In this document: piece after piece, positions 4,871 to 5,257 of the stretch
How positions within the stretch are numbered: the first letter of the stretch is position 1
Layout of the letters: every line of letters begins with the position of its first letter
NCBI GenBank assembly: GCA_937863215.1
Contig: CALMFQ010000591.1
Coordinates: 1 to 5,257, forward strand
DNA from: an uncultured Pseudomonadota bacterium
GTDB lineage: Bacteria; Pseudomonadota; Gammaproteobacteria; Burkholderiales; SCOH01
DNA: 5,257 nucleotides
Reading direction: 5' to 3'
Notes under the pieces: generated by a model
What the model was told of the DNA's origin: nothing
Databases searched by the model: none
What the model saw: only the letters and a program-made list of their open reading frames with translations
Program-made: the position numbers and the translations under genes

Positions 4871-5230
4871 ATGGGCGACGAGACCGAGCGCATGAACCTT
4901 CCCACCATCAGGATTATCGACCCGGATATTCAGCGTTGTCGTGCCCTGGCCAATTTGATATCCGGCGTTCTCGAGATTTGGAATATCAAACACGAAATCG
5001 CAGGAGCTGAATGGCTGGAAGAGACTGATGCCGATAAAATCCTGGATCCCATGCAGGACGCCGAATCGGCGCTGCGTATTTGGGTCGAAGAAGCTCCCTG
5101 TTTTCAATCCGGGGAAGATCCGGAGTACGACAAGGAAGCGTGGAGATGGGCTGTCGGACAGCAAGACACCCAGCTCGGATATTGGGATTGGGTACGACAC
5201 CAGAAGGAATCCGATGCCGGAGACAACTGA
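4871..5230 (+). CDS. Acidic, tryptophan-rich small protein, function unknown
   Basis: This 119-residue protein has 27 acidic residues (13 Asp, 14 Glu) against 11 Lys/Arg, and seven tryptophans (37, 48, 71, 91, 93, 105, 107). It begins with a strand-helix unit: residues 12-19 (TIRIIDPD), then an amphipathic helix to about 36. It continues with helices rich in Trp and Glu. The opening and an ILDPMQD segment at 57-63 faintly recall a response-regulator receiver fold, but the match is too weak for assignment. Strong negative charge is also a feature of some phage DNA-mimic proteins; that too is only a possibility. ATG 4871 follows the stop of a short open frame directly (TAGATG) and has a good GGAGG. 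An alternative start is ATG 4892. The gene restarts plus-strand coding after the endonuclease and overlaps the next start by 17 bases. Confidence 0.72.
   Translation: MGDETERMNLPTIRIIDPDIQRCRALANLISGVLEIWNIKHEIAGAEWLEETDADKILDPMQDAESALRIWVEEAPCFQSGEDPEYDKEAWRWAVGQQDTQLGYWDWVRHQKESDAGDN
5204..5208 (+). promoter_or_regulatory. Shine-Dalgarno sequence for the final partial gene
   Basis: AAGGA, inside the end of the acidic-protein gene, lies five bases before ATG 5214. The spacing is good and is the main reason for calling a gene start there. Confidence 0.55.
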
Positions 5231-5257
5231 TCCGCCTGCCATACGTAGTTCGGCTGA
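5214..5257 (+). CDS. 5' end of a downstream gene (partial)
   Basis: An ATG at 5214 with AAGGA five bases upstream opens a frame that stays open to the window's right edge (14 codons). It overlaps the preceding gene by 17 bases, as at other junctions here. The visible N-terminus (MPETTDPPAIRSSA) is proline-rich and probably flexible. Nothing can be said of its function. Confidence 0.5.
   Translation, partial: MPETTDPPAIRSSA

Noticed and set aside
4835..5242. A 135-codon minus-strand open frame covering the acidic-protein gene, slightly longer than that gene.
   Set aside because: It has no Shine-Dalgarno sequence, its product is an unnatural-looking mix of Pro, Ser, Gly and Phe, and the plus-strand frame has GGAGG, a sensible composition and an overlapping next gene.

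Overview
The window looks like a piece of a tailed double-stranded DNA bacteriophage (or prophage) genome of roughly balanced GC content. The reasons are the dense packing of short, mostly unrecognisable genes on one strand, stop and start codons that overlap at almost every junction (GTGA or ATGA), GTG starts about as common as ATG starts, and one free-standing NUMOD4/HNH endonuclease gene of the homing type carried by phages. No hallmark phage gene (terminase, portal, capsid, tail, polymerase) is present, so the phage assignment is an inference and the host cannot be named. No rRNA, tRNA, CRISPR array, integrase or transposase was found, and no stretch longer than about 115 bases lacks a gene.

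Layout. Positions 1-4200 hold a plus-strand run of nine genes plus the tail of a tenth: a partial upstream gene (ends at 47); a 397-residue protein with two N-terminal glycine-zipper segments (54-1247); a one-helix membrane protein (1244-1465); a small cysteine-containing protein (1416-1661); two unrecognised proteins (1654-2373 and 2370-2783); two adjacent small acidic proteins that look like diverged tandem copies (2780-2980 and 2983-3207); a basic protein with a CxH...CxxC putative zinc site (3204-3794); and another unrecognised protein (3742-4200). Few of these starts have a good Shine-Dalgarno sequence, so most of the genes are probably translated by coupling to the gene before them.

Positions 4201-4870 interrupt this pattern. 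A 30-base gap filled by a two-tier hairpin is followed by the NUMOD4/HNH endonuclease on the minus strand (4755 down to 4231), then by an AT-rich 115-base divergent region. That region carries a good minus-strand promoter whose expected transcription start falls on the endonuclease ATG (a possible leaderless message) and a 20-base inverted repeat overlapping its -35 box. The endonuclease therefore looks like an independent cassette, with its own promoter and a shared terminator-like hairpin, set between plus-strand genes.

From 4871 the plus-strand series resumes with a strongly acidic, tryptophan-rich 119-residue protein that has a real Shine-Dalgarno sequence, followed by the start of another gene at 5214 that runs off the window.

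How the genes work together can only be partly inferred. The left cluster is probably one transcription unit of accessory or structural-accessory phage genes, and the endonuclease is a selfish insertion. No clear defence or anti-defence system can be proven. The most interesting leads are the glycine-zipper protein, the tandem small paralogues, the zinc-site protein, the acidic tryptophan-rich protein and the self-contained endonuclease cassette.
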